Shown here: piece by piece, positions 1 to 7,503 of the stretch
How the letters are laid out: each line of letters opens with the position of its first letter
Position numbering within the stretch: the first letter of the stretch is position 1
Assembly: GCF_965200405.1 (NCBI RefSeq)
Contig: NZ_OZ241356.1
Span: 1,488,001-1,552,000 of the forward strand
Direction of reading: 5' to 3'
Source: Glacieibacterium sp965200405
Lineage (GTDB): Bacteria > Pseudomonadota > Alphaproteobacteria > Sphingomonadales > Sphingomonadaceae
Length of the DNA: 64,000 bases
Notes under the pieces: model-generated
Seen by the model: the letters and a program-made list of their open reading frames with translations, nothing else
Databases searched by the model: none
What the model was told of the DNA's origin: nothing
Position numbers and translations under genes: made by a program

Positions 1-341
1 TCGTCGACATGGGGACGCACGTCTGGAAGGGCGGCAAAGGTATGCAGATGCTCGACCTGGCCGGAACCGGCGACGAACATCACCGCCCGGGGCCGGACCA
101 GAGGCACCTCGGCAAAGCCTGCTGGCGGCGCGAACAGCATCTCGCGACTGGCGCGGGTCAAAGCGCGGACGACGCGATTACCGTACATTTCGGAGAAGAG
201 TGCTGCCGATCGTCCGGTCGCGTGCACGCCGATGCGTTCCTCGGCTTCGAGCACGATCACCGACGCCGAAGCCGACAATTCCGCCGCGACCGAGACGCCG
301 GCCATGCCACCGCCGATGACAATGTAGTCGGCTGTCTCCAT
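1..341 (-). CDS. FAD-dependent D-amino-acid dehydrogenase, DauA/DadA-like (partial, C-terminus outside window)
   Basis: Only the first 113 codons are present; the gene runs off the left edge. The N-terminus is an FAD-binding Rossmann motif (DYIVIGGGMAGVS, about residues 5-17) followed by VLEAEERIGVHATGRSAA, the dinucleotide/FAD pattern of the DAO superfamily. From memory the order of conserved blocks (ADYxVIG, HxTGRSAA, VRALTxASR, PPAGFxExPLxxPR) matches Pseudomonas D-arginine dehydrogenase DauA well. Such enzymes oxidise D-amino acids to imino acids at the membrane or in the cytosol. It is divergent from a RidA gene (imine hydrolase) and near a D-serine-dehydratase-like gene, which supports D-amino-acid catabolism. 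The exact substrate cannot be told from this fragment. Confidence 0.82.
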   Translation of the reverse strand, partial: METADYIVIGGGMAGVSVAAELSASASVIVLEAEERIGVHATGRSAALFSEMYGNRVVRALTRASREMLFAPPAGFAEVPLVRPRAVMFVAGSGQVEHLHTFAALPDVRPHVD

Positions 342-403
342 TGCGTCAGTTCTCCTGCCTGCTACGTGGCAATTGCACGATCTTTCGGCGCATGCAATTG
401 AAC

Positions 404-418
404 TTTCAATTTTTGAAA
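404..418. promoter_or_regulatory. Putative operator A (TTTC-N7-GAAA) between DauA-like and RidA genes
   Basis: Inverted repeat TTTCAA-ttt-TTGAAA in the 89-bp space between two divergent genes. It has the same TTTC-N7-GAAA layout, with AAT after the left half, as the perfect repeat upstream of the D-serine-dehydratase-like gene. Inferred binding site for the nearby XRE-cupin regulator. Confidence 0.45.
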
Positions 419-430
419 CATGGGTGAAAT

Positions 431-814
431 ATGAAGCAGCTTGGACCAGCAATCGTCGGACCGTCCGGCAAGGTGCTACCGCTTTCGGCCGGTGTCGAGG
501 TCGGTGGCTTCATCTACCTGTCGGGCCAGCTGGCGATGAACGATGGCAAGATTCTCGACGGCGGTATTACCGCGCAGACCGAGCAGGTGTTCGACAATAT
601 CGAGGCATTGCTCGCGACGGCGGGCGCAACCCTGGCAGACGTGTTCAAGGCGACGGTCTGGCTGACCGCGGCGAGCGACTTTGCCGACTTCAACGCGGTC
701 TACGCCTCGCGTTTCAAAGCGCCCTATCCGGTCCGGTCGACCGTCATCTGCGCGCTGGTCGCCCCCGAAGCTCTGGTCGAGATCGAGGTGGTCGCGACGA
801 AGCCCGGCAGTTGA
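431..814 (+). CDS. RidA/YjgF family imine/enamine deaminase
   Basis: 127-residue protein of typical RidA length. Visible family features are the early glycine-rich segment GVEVGGFIYLSGQ (about residues 22-34), the mid-protein NIEALLATAGATLADVFKATVW stretch in shortened form (about 55-76) and the C-terminal RSTVICALVAPEALVEIEV with the conserved Arg and Glu of the active site. RidA proteins hydrolyse reactive imines and enamines such as 2-aminoacrylate released by PLP dehydratases and flavin amino-acid dehydrogenases. It lies between genes for exactly those two enzyme types, so a protective or pathway role in D-amino-acid breakdown is likely. Start ATG 431 follows a weak ribosome site (GGGTGAAAT). 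Confidence 0.9.
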   Translation: MKQLGPAIVGPSGKVLPLSAGVEVGGFIYLSGQLAMNDGKILDGGITAQTEQVFDNIEALLATAGATLADVFKATVWLTAASDFADFNAVYASRFKAPYPVRSTVICALVAPEALVEIEVVATKPGS

Positions 815-830
815 GCTTCGGCAGGGTCGG

Positions 831-2114
831 CTAGAAGAACGTGCGGATCGCACCGGTCACCGTCAGCGCGTCATCGACCAGGTAAAGCGCTGGCCAGCGA
901 TCGAATGTCGTGCACGGGTGCGATATTCCGAACGCCAGCATGTCGCCGACGCGCAGCGGTGACTCGGCTGGAATGTCGAGATAGGCGTGCTGGTCGTCGA
1001 GCCTGACGACCGCATGCCCAGAAGGCAGCGGCGTGACCGAGCCGCTACCCGGGCGCGACCAGCGCAGCGGGGTCGGCAAGCGCACGTCGGCCGACGTATC
1101 GCGCTTGCCCAGCCCGGCGATCAGTCGAGTTGGTTCGGGCCGCGAATGGACATAGGCCCAGACCTCGAGGGCCGGGCGCAAGCTCTCGCCAAGGCTTGCC
1201 GCCGCCGGCGAACGCTCGACGAGGCGGTCGATCAACTCGGCATAAAAGCTGCTGTCGTGGACGAGGTAGCAACCACTGCGCAGCACGGTCTCGAACGACG
1301 CGCCCCGCGTGAGCACCGCGGCAACGACATCGAAAAACGACGAGCCACCAGCCGACAGGATTGGCACACTGCTGAACAGGCCCTCCTGGAGGCAGGCGTC
1401 GGCGACCAAGGCCACGCGCTCGACCAAGCCCTGCATACGGTCCTCACCCGCTGGCCCGCTACCCTGGATGATGCCTTCGAACGTCTCGATGCCGCGCAGG
1501 ACCAGGAAAGGCGAAGCGGCAACGCGGCGGGCGATCGCGATGGCGTCGGCATCGCTGCGGACGCCGCTACGTCCGCCCGCCATGCCGAGTTCGAGCAGGA
1601 CTTGCAGGCGCGGTGTTGCCGGCTCCCGCTCGATTGCAGCCTCGAGCAATTCGATAGCTGCGACCGAGTCAACGAGGCAGTAGAAATCGAAGTCCGGATC
1701 GCCCCTCAACTCGCCGAGGATATAGGCGATCGGCTGGCGGCCAACGAGCTGGTTGGCCATGATGATGCGGCGAACGCCGTGCCGGCGGTAGATGCGGACG
1801 TGAGCAGCAGTCGCGGCGGTCAGGCCCCAGGCGCCGTCGGCGAACTGCATGTCGAACAAGTCGGGGCTCATCGTCGTCTTGCCGTGCGGCGCGAGGTGGA
1901 CGCCGGTCACCTCGGTGAAGCGGCGCATCCAGCCGCTGTTGTGGCGCAGCGCTGACTCGTGGAGCACGGCGACGGGCAGCATGAGGTCTTCGTTAAGCAG
2001 CGACCAGCCGCAGCCGGCGAGTTGCGACGGGCTTTGCGGCTCTGCCACCGCCGGCCATGCCTTGAAGCGCCAATCCAACGGCGCTGCGCGTGCCGCTTCA
2101 GCGGTACCGGTCAT
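831..2114 (-). CDS. PLP-dependent D-serine dehydratase/D-threonine aldolase-like enzyme (DSD1 family, alanine-racemase fold)
   Basis: 427 residues. The N-terminal fold-type III PLP barrel has Lys79 in HLAPHGKTTMSP as the Schiff-base lysine, GRSGVRS as phosphate-binding region, and ILSAGGSSFFD further on. The C-terminal domain carries GISHPCTTFDRW, in which His399 and Cys401 match the His-x-Cys zinc ligands of D-serine dehydratases of this family. The expected reaction is metal- and PLP-dependent deamination of D-Ser/D-Thr or a related D-amino acid, giving an enamine that RidA would clear. It is transcribed away from a perfect operator-like inverted repeat about 40 bp upstream. The specific substrate is not determined. 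Confidence 0.85.
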   Translation of the reverse strand: MTGTAEAARAAPLDWRFKAWPAVAEPQSPSQLAGCGWSLLNEDLMLPVAVLHESALRHNSGWMRRFTEVTGVHLAPHGKTTMSPDLFDMQFADGAWGLTAATAAHVRIYRRHGVRRIIMANQLVGRQPIAYILGELRGDPDFDFYCLVDSVAAIELLEAAIEREPATPRLQVLLELGMAGGRSGVRSDADAIAIARRVAASPFLVLRGIETFEGIIQGSGPAGEDRMQGLVERVALVADACLQEGLFSSVPILSAGGSSFFDVVAAVLTRGASFETVLRSGCYLVHDSSFYAELIDRLVERSPAAASLGESLRPALEVWAYVHSRPEPTRLIAGLGKRDTSADVRLPTPLRWSRPGSGSVTPLPSGHAVVRLDDQHAYLDIPAESPLRVGDMLAFGISHPCTTFDRWPALYLVDDALTVTGAIRTFF

Positions 2115-2155
2115 TCCTGCTCCCCCATTGTAGCAATGGTGGCACAGCGACCTGT

Positions 2156-2176
2156 AGTTTTCAATATCAGAAAACT
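2156..2176. promoter_or_regulatory. Putative operator B: perfect 7-bp inverted repeat AGTTTTC-N7-GAAAACT
   Basis: AGTTTTC aatatca GAAAACT lies 42 bp upstream of the D-serine-dehydratase-like start and directly abuts the stop codon of the XRE-cupin gene. Its left 13 bases (AGTTTTCAATATC) recur exactly, inverted, at 2945-2957. The AT-rich stem without a U-run argues against a terminator. Confidence 0.55.
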
Positions 2177-2884
2177 CTAGAGGCTTACTACAAGCTCAGG
2201 GAGCGGCCGGAGGCGCGACTTGAGGTCCTCGTCGGTCGCCGAACAGACCGACAACACCCGGCAGGGACCAGGGCCGACTGCGACATAGGCATGACCCATG
2301 CCACCATCGAAATAGATTGAATCGCCAGTCTCCAGCACCGCGGACGCATATAGGTCGCAGTGGAATTCGCAGCTGCCGGACAGGACCATCGCATATTCCT
2401 CACCGGGGTGGCGCATCAGCTCGCCGAACTCGTGGATCGAGCGGGCGCTGACGTCGATGATCATCGGGTTGAGCGTCTTGTGAAGCAGATCGGCCGCGGC
2501 ATAGACATAGCTGTACGTCGCGGTACGGATCGTCGGCCCTTCACCGGCGCGGGTGATGCTGCGCCGACCGGTTGCCGTGACGGGCGGCGCTACCGCCGTC
2601 GGACTGGCGAACAGCCGGGTGATGTCCAGTTCGAGACCGTGGCTGATGCGCAGCAGCTTCTCGTAGCTCAACGACATCTTGCCGGTTTCGACCTTCGATA
2701 ATGTCGAAACGGGCAGGCCGGTTCGCTTGCTGACCTCGGCCAGCGTCCAGCCGCGCTCGGTACGGATGCTACGGATGACGGCGCCGGGATCGCTCTCGGC
2801 GAGGGCATGCGGCCGCTCGACGTCGTTCCTTGGAAGCTTGGCCGAATGCACTTTCATCCTCTCTCGAAGTTGCCCGATTAGCAC
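2177..2884 (-). CDS. XRE-family transcriptional regulator with C-terminal cupin domain
   Basis: 235 residues from the first ATG; ATG at residue 10 (MKVHSAKL) is an alternative. An N-terminal helix-turn-helix (about 33-92: IRSIRTERGWTLAEVSKRTGLP..TLSKVETGKMSLSYEKLLRIS) is followed by a linker and a cupin_2 domain (about 150-225, with HPGEEYAMVLSGSCEFH and GDSIYFDGGMGHAY). XRE-cupin proteins usually sense a small amine or amino-acid related ligand with the cupin and regulate an adjacent catabolic operon. Here it is flanked by D-amino-acid genes and by a beta-lactamase operon, and related TTTC-N7-GAAA repeats lie in three surrounding intergenic spaces. Regulation of those genes is inferred. Confidence 0.92.
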   Translation of the reverse strand: MLIGQLRERMKVHSAKLPRNDVERPHALAESDPGAVIRSIRTERGWTLAEVSKRTGLPVSTLSKVETGKMSLSYEKLLRISHGLELDITRLFASPTAVAPPVTATGRRSITRAGEGPTIRTATYSYVYAAADLLHKTLNPMIIDVSARSIHEFGELMRHPGEEYAMVLSGSCEFHCDLYASAVLETGDSIYFDGGMGHAYVAVGPGPCRVLSVCSATDEDLKSRLRPLPELVVSL

Positions 2885-2939
2885 GTCGCTGGAGGAGTGT
2901 CATCGAAACCGCAGGGTTGCGGCGACGCACCACCGGGAT

Positions 2940-2977
2940 TTACCGATATTGAAAACTCGCGTTGACTTATGAAAACT
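2940..2977. promoter_or_regulatory. Putative operator C: TTAC-N7-GAAA plus second GAAAACT 20 bp away
   Basis: GATATTGAAAACT at 2945-2957 is the exact reverse complement of the left 13 bases of operator B. GAAAACT occurs again at 2971-2977, exactly 20 bp (about two helical turns) further on. The pair lies between the divergent XRE-cupin and beta-lactamase genes and could control both. Confidence 0.5.
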
Positions 2978-2991
2978 TCCGAAACAATCAT
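2962..2991 (+). promoter_or_regulatory. Possible sigma-70 promoter of the beta-lactamase operon, overlapping operator C
   Basis: TTGACT (2962-2967) followed after 18 bp by AATCAT (2986-2991), ahead of the ATG at 3018. The second GAAAACT of operator C falls in the spacer, which would suit repression. The -10 element is poor, so this is tentative. Confidence 0.35.
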
Positions 2992-3017
2992 GCGCCTGGT
3001 TGAGCGGGGGATAGCTG

Positions 3018-4028
3018 ATGCGCGTGCGTGATCTTAAAGCAGCGGTCCTTCTGATTGCTTGCACCGTGTTTGCCGCTACGCCGACATCCGTCGCTGCGGC
3101 AGTCACTCCGTCGAACCTGGAGGCCGGGTTCGCCCGCTTCGCGGCGCAGACGGACGGGCAGGTCGGCGTTGCCGTGCAGCGGGTCGGTGGCAAGACGATA
3201 GCGTCTTTAAACCGCGGCACTACTTTCCCGATGGCCAGCACCTTCAAGATTGCGGTGGCAGGCACGATCCTGTCGCGCATCGACAAGGGCGAATTGACGC
3301 TCGACCGCATGGTCACCGTCAGTCCTGCAGTGATCGTCGCGTCCGAAGGCATCGCGGAGACCCTGCCGCATGCGGGCATCGCGCTGTCGATGCACAATCT
3401 CCTCGAACTGATGCTGACCCGCAGCGATAATACCGCCACCGATGTGCTGGTTGCCCAGGCGGGCGGCCCGGCGGCGGTTACCGCTTGGCTGCGCGGCATC
3501 GGTATTACCGGTCAGCGGGTCGACGCGGACACCGCCCGGCTGATCTATCGCGCGTTAGGACTGGCAAAGCCGGGCAACGGGACCTTCGCCGAGAATATCG
3601 AAGCCGCCTTCAAAGCCGAGCCGGCGATGCGTGAACGCGACACCAAAGGCATCTTCCTCAAGTCGTTCAACGACGATCCGCGCGACAGCTCGACCCCCGA
3701 GGCAATGGTGGCGCTGCTGCAGGTCATCCGTGCGGGCAAGGCGCTGAGCCCGGCCGGCACGAGGACGCTGATCGAAGTCATGGAACGCTGTCACACCGGC
3801 GAGAAGCGCCTCAAGGGACAGTTGCCGGTCGGAACGGTGGTGGCGCACAAGACCGGGACGCTGATGGGCACCGCCAATGATGTCGGACTGGTCACCCTGC
3901 CCGACGGCGACCAGTTCGCGATCGCGGTTTTCATCAAGGGTGACAGCAAGGGCATCGACGTCGAGGAGCGGGTGATCGCCAACATCTCGCGTCTCGCTTA
4001 CGATTATTACTCGCTCGGCGGCGAGTGA
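3018..4028 (+). CDS. Class A beta-lactamase-family serine hydrolase
   Basis: 336 residues with an N-terminal signal peptide (about 1-27, ending SVAAA), so periplasmic. The three hallmark motifs are present: Ser74-x-x-Lys77 (STFK), Ser136-Asp-Asn (SDN) and Lys278-Thr-Gly (KTG). The gap between SDN and KTG is about 38 residues longer than in TEM-type enzymes, and no clean ExxxN omega-loop is seen; Glu201 in AEPAMRE is the best candidate for the deacylating glutamate. The RDSSTPEAM block matches the RDTTMPAAM block of TEM. Its stop overlaps the next start (ATGA), so it is co-translated with a serine hydrolase-VanX fusion. It could be a true beta-lactamase or a related D,D-peptide hydrolase. A GGGGGA ribosome site precedes the ATG. 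Confidence 0.85.
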   Translation: MRVRDLKAAVLLIACTVFAATPTSVAAAVTPSNLEAGFARFAAQTDGQVGVAVQRVGGKTIASLNRGTTFPMASTFKIAVAGTILSRIDKGELTLDRMVTVSPAVIVASEGIAETLPHAGIALSMHNLLELMLTRSDNTATDVLVAQAGGPAAVTAWLRGIGITGQRVDADTARLIYRALGLAKPGNGTFAENIEAAFKAEPAMRERDTKGIFLKSFNDDPRDSSTPEAMVALLQVIRAGKALSPAGTRTLIEVMERCHTGEKRLKGQLPVGTVVAHKTGTLMGTANDVGLVTLPDGDQFAIAVFIKGDSKGIDVEERVIANISRLAYDYYSLGGE

Positions 4029-6352
4029 TGCGGCGGCTCGGCTATCTGTTGTTGATGGCGGTCGTGCTGATGCCCAGTCTGGCGCGCGCGGCCGCCGATC
4101 CGGTGGCGAACGCCGTCGCCGCGGCCGCACAAGCCGAGATCAGCGACAAGGCAATTCCATCGATCGCCATAGCGCTGGTCGACCGCAGCGGCGTGATCTG
4201 GTCGGGCGCCTGGGGCTCTAGCGACGCAAATGGCAAGGTCGCGGCCGGCGTCGACGATATCTACCGTGCCGGTTCGGTCAGCAAGCTGTTCACCGACATC
4301 GCGGTGATGCGGCTGGTGGAGCAGCACAAGCTAGATCTCGACGCCCCGGTGACCCGCTATCTACCGAGCTTCACGCCGCACAACCCGTTCGGAACGCCGA
4401 TCACGTTACGCCAGCTGATGACTCACCGCAGCGGGCTGGTCCGCGAGCCGCCGCGCGGACATTATTTCGATGCCGCGGCAAAGGGTCAGCCGGATACCGT
4501 CGCCAGCCTCAACGCGACGACGCTGGTCGCCAGGCCGGGAACGGTGACCAAATATTCCAATGCGGGTATCGCCGTCGTCGGCGAGGTCGTCGCGCGGGTA
4601 AGTGGGCAAAAGTTCGAGGCCGCGGTCGACCGGCTGGTGCTTGGTCCGCTGGGCATGAGCTCGAGCAGCTTTGTCCGGACCGGCCTCAAGCGGCCGGTCG
4701 CTTTCGCGCAGATGGCCTCGTTCGATGGTGGGCGCTGGGCCGCGCCAGCGCTCGATCTTGGTACTCCGGCGGCGGGAAATCTATACTCGACGGTCGGTGA
4801 CCTTGGGCGAATGGCGACGATGCTGCTCAACGACGGCAGGGTCGGCAATAGCACGCTGCTCAAGCCGGCGACGCTCACGGAGATGTGGCGACCGCAATAT
4901 GTCGTGCCGGCGGGGGCACGGAGTTTCGGGCTGGGCTTCGTGCTCGGGCAGCTCGACGGCGAGCGCACGGTCGGCCACAGCGGCGCGGTCTATGGTTTTG
5001 CCACCGACCTGCGCGTCATGCCGGGGGCGGGCATCGGTGTCGTGGTGTTCAGCACGGTGGATTCGGGGCCGACGGCGCAGCGCCTGGGCAGCTTCGCGCT
5101 GCGAGCGTTGCTGGCGCAGCGGCAGGGCAGGGCGTTGCCAGCGATGCTCCACACCGATCGTATCGTAGGTGCCGACGCGGTCAAACTGTCGGGGCGCTTC
5201 GTCGACGAGAACGACAGCGTCAATACCCGGGTCTTCGACGGCGGGCTGGTACTCGACGCTCCGGAACTGGCGGGCGAGGTCCGACAGGCCACCGGGCATT
5301 ATTATCTAGACGACGTGCAACTGTTCGACGACCGCCTGGCCTTTGCACCCGACGGAGCATGGCTGGAGCTGGCCGGCCGCCGCTTCACCCGCGCACCATG
5401 GGCGCGGCCACCTGAGCCGCAAGCCGAACTCGCGTCGCTGATCGGGGAGTATGGCTGGAACTACAACGTCATGCGCGTCTACGAGCGCGACGGCAGGCCC
5501 TATGTGCGGATCGAATGGACCGACTGGCTGCCGCTTCGGCGGATCGCGGCCGATACCTATGGCTTTCCCACCGATCGAGGGTTGTACCCGCTCGAGGGAC
5601 TGAAATTCGAGCGCGGCGCCGATGGCAACGTCGTCGCGGCGCTGCTCGGCGGCATCCGCTGGCCGCGACGAGACTTCGGTGCCGAAGCAGAAGCGGCTCA
5701 GCGACTGACGTTGAACACCGGCCTGGCCGCGCTGCGAGCCGCTGCCAAGGCAGCGACGCCTCCGGTCGAACCGCGCTCTGCCCGTCCCTCCGACATGATC
5801 GCGCTGACCGCCGTCGATCCGGGGATACGTCTCGACGTGCGCTACGCGAGCACCAACAACTTCATGGGGCAACAGATTTACGAGAGTGTCGGCGCCTTCA
5901 TGCAACGCCCCGCCGCCGAGGCTGTCGGCCGTGTCCAGCGGGCCCTTGCAGCGCAGGGCTTCGGACTGGTCATCCACGATGCCTATCGCCCGTGGTTCGT
6001 CACCAAGATGTTCTGGGACGCCACGCCGCCGGCCAATCACGTCTTCGTCGCCGATCCGAGCCAGGGCTCGCGCCACAACCGCGGTGCCGCCGTCGACCTC
6101 AGCATGGTCGACCTTGCGACCGGCAGGACGGTCGTCACCACCGGACGATACGATGAGTTCTCCAGTCGGTCCTATTCGAACTATGTCGGCGGCAGCGACG
6201 CGCAGCGCTGGCGTCGCGAGGTCCTGCGGAAGGCGATGGAGCAGCAGGGCTTCACGGTCTACCCGCAGGAATGGTGGCACTTCGACCTAGTCGGGTGGCA
6301 AGCCTATCCGATCGGCAATGCAAGCTTCGAGGAACTGCAGATCCGCCGCTGA
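4025..6352 (+). CDS. Fusion of beta-lactamase/PBP-like serine hydrolase and VanX-type D-Ala-D-Ala dipeptidase
   Basis: 775 residues, signal peptide about 1-23. Residues 25-365 are a class C/CubicO-like serine hydrolase with Ser84-x-x-Lys87 (SVSK), Tyr177-Ser-Asn179 and His318-Ser-Gly320. Residues about 370-575 form a linker or accessory region. Residues about 580-775 are a VanX/DdpX zinc dipeptidase: Arg655 in DAYRPW, His684 and Asp691 in RHNRGAAVD, Glu749 and His752 in EWWH. The spacings between R, H, D, E and H equal those I recall for VanX (45, 7, 58 and 3). The domains could act in sequence, a D,D-carboxypeptidase or esterase and then D-Ala-D-Ala hydrolysis, releasing D-Ala for the neighbouring D-amino-acid enzymes. 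The order of action is inferred. Confidence 0.88.
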   Translation: MMRRLGYLLLMAVVLMPSLARAAADPVANAVAAAAQAEISDKAIPSIAIALVDRSGVIWSGAWGSSDANGKVAAGVDDIYRAGSVSKLFTDIAVMRLVEQHKLDLDAPVTRYLPSFTPHNPFGTPITLRQLMTHRSGLVREPPRGHYFDAAAKGQPDTVASLNATTLVARPGTVTKYSNAGIAVVGEVVARVSGQKFEAAVDRLVLGPLGMSSSSFVRTGLKRPVAFAQMASFDGGRWAAPALDLGTPAAGNLYSTVGDLGRMATMLLNDGRVGNSTLLKPATLTEMWRPQYVVPAGARSFGLGFVLGQLDGERTVGHSGAVYGFATDLRVMPGAGIGVVVFSTVDSGPTAQRLGSFALRALLAQRQGRALPAMLHTDRIVGADAVKLSGRFVDENDSVNTRVFDGGLVLDAPELAGEVRQATGHYYLDDVQLFDDRLAFAPDGAWLELAGRRFTRAPWARPPEPQAELASLIGEYGWNYNVMRVYERDGRPYVRIEWTDWLPLRRIAADTYGFPTDRGLYPLEGLKFERGADGNVVAALLGGIRWPRRDFGAEAEAAQRLTLNTGLAALRAAAKAATPPVEPRSARPSDMIALTAVDPGIRLDVRYASTNNFMGQQIYESVGAFMQRPAAEAVGRVQRALAAQGFGLVIHDAYRPWFVTKMFWDATPPANHVFVADPSQGSRHNRGAAVDLSMVDLATGRTVVTTGRYDEFSSRSYSNYVGGSDAQRWRREVLRKAMEQQGFTVYPQEWWHFDLVGWQAYPIGNASFEELQIRR

Positions 6353-6509
6353 ACCTGCGGTCGATGGTCCATTTCAAGCTGCGACGCCTGCAACCACCGG
6401 CAACATCCTCTCCGAAGCACCATATGGTCGCTGGACCGTGGTTGCTGTTAATAACGGGTCATGCGGAGCCCGGCGTCGTGGCGGCGAGTGGACATCCCTG
6501 GAGATTTGA

Positions 6510-7436
6510 GTGACTGCGTACCTCCCGACGATCAAGCAGCTGCAGTACCTCGTCGCGCTGCGGGATCACGGGCATTTCGGCAGCGCTGCGGAGAGCTGCT
6601 TCATTACCCAGTCGACACTGTCGGCCAGCCTGCGTGACCTCGAAACGCTGGTCGGGGTCACTTTGGTCGAGCGCACTCGTCGGGTGATCCGCTTCACGCC
6701 ACTGGGCGAGCGAATCGCCGAGAAGGCGAGGCGGGTGCTCCGCGAAGCCGAGGAGCTCGCCGACATGGTCCGTGCAGAGGGTCTGCCGCTGACCGGTGAG
6801 CTGCGGATGGGCGTCATCCCGACGATCGCGCCGTTCTTCCTGCCGGCCGCCCTGCCGCACCTGCGCAGCCGCTGGCCCGAGCTCAAGCTGTTCCTGCGCG
6901 AGGAGACGAGCCAGTCGGCGTGCGAGGCCCTGCATCGCGGGCAGCTCGACTGCGTGTTGCTGGCCACGCCCTATGCGTGCGGCGACGTCGACATGATGGA
7001 GCTGTTCAAGGACGAGTTGCTGCTGGCGTTCCCGCCACAGGACAATCCCCCGGCAACGGTGTCGGCCAGCGCGATCGACGAACATCGATTGCTGCTTCTG
7101 GAAGACGGGCATTGCCTGAAGGATCACGCGCTCGCGGCGTGTAATCGCCCGCAATTGCGAGCCGAGGCGCGGATGCTGGGAACCTCGCTGCACACGCTGG
7201 TGCAGATGGTCGACAATGGCCTGGGGCTGACGCTGATCCCGCAGATGGCGGTGCTTGCCGGCATCCTGAACGGAACCGGCATCGTCACGCGGCACCTCAA
7301 TGCCGACGCATCGTCACGCCAGATCGCACTGGCATGGCGCAAGGGAAGTCCTCGCGCCGTCGAGTTCGGATTGCTGGGGAAGGCGTTCGTCGAGGCGCAG
7401 CAATCGACAGGGCAGGTTGCCGAGGTGTCTGACTGA
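6510..7436 (+). CDS. oxyR: LysR-family hydrogen peroxide sensor OxyR
   Basis: 308 residues from a GTG start preceded by CTGGAGA. Winged helix-turn-helix at about 8-66 and a LysR substrate domain thereafter. Cys202 and Cys211 lie in LLEDGHCLKDHALAAC, which aligns with the redox pair Cys199/Cys208 of E. coli OxyR and its LLEDGHCLRD context, so the peroxide-sensing disulfide is conserved. It sits tail-to-tail with katG, its classic target, across a shared hairpin. It is expected to activate katG and other peroxide-defence genes when oxidised. Confidence 0.96.
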   Translation: MTAYLPTIKQLQYLVALRDHGHFGSAAESCFITQSTLSASLRDLETLVGVTLVERTRRVIRFTPLGERIAEKARRVLREAEELADMVRAEGLPLTGELRMGVIPTIAPFFLPAALPHLRSRWPELKLFLREETSQSACEALHRGQLDCVLLATPYACGDVDMMELFKDELLLAFPPQDNPPATVSASAIDEHRLLLLEDGHCLKDHALAACNRPQLRAEARMLGTSLHTLVQMVDNGLGLTLIPQMAVLAGILNGTGIVTRHLNADASSRQIALAWRKGSPRAVEFGLLGKAFVEAQQSTGQVAEVSD

Positions 7437-7453
7437 TCGGTCGACGAATGCCG

Positions 7454-7490
7454 CCCGGTAGATCTGGTCTTGGCGACCAGACCTACCGGG
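7454..7490. terminator. Bidirectional hairpin between convergent oxyR and katG
   Basis: CCCGGTAG-a-TCTGGTC, loop ttggc, GACCAGA-c-CTACCGGG: two helices of 8 and 7 bp separated by one mismatch. It lies between the stop codons of two convergent genes. There is no long U-run on either side. Confidence 0.6.
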
Positions 7491-7503
7491 TCCAGCGTTC
7501 GGG

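Noticed and set aside
2156..2176. Terminator of the XRE-cupin gene
   Set aside because: AT-rich 7-bp stem without a U-run, and half of it recurs in another intergenic space, so an operator is the better reading.
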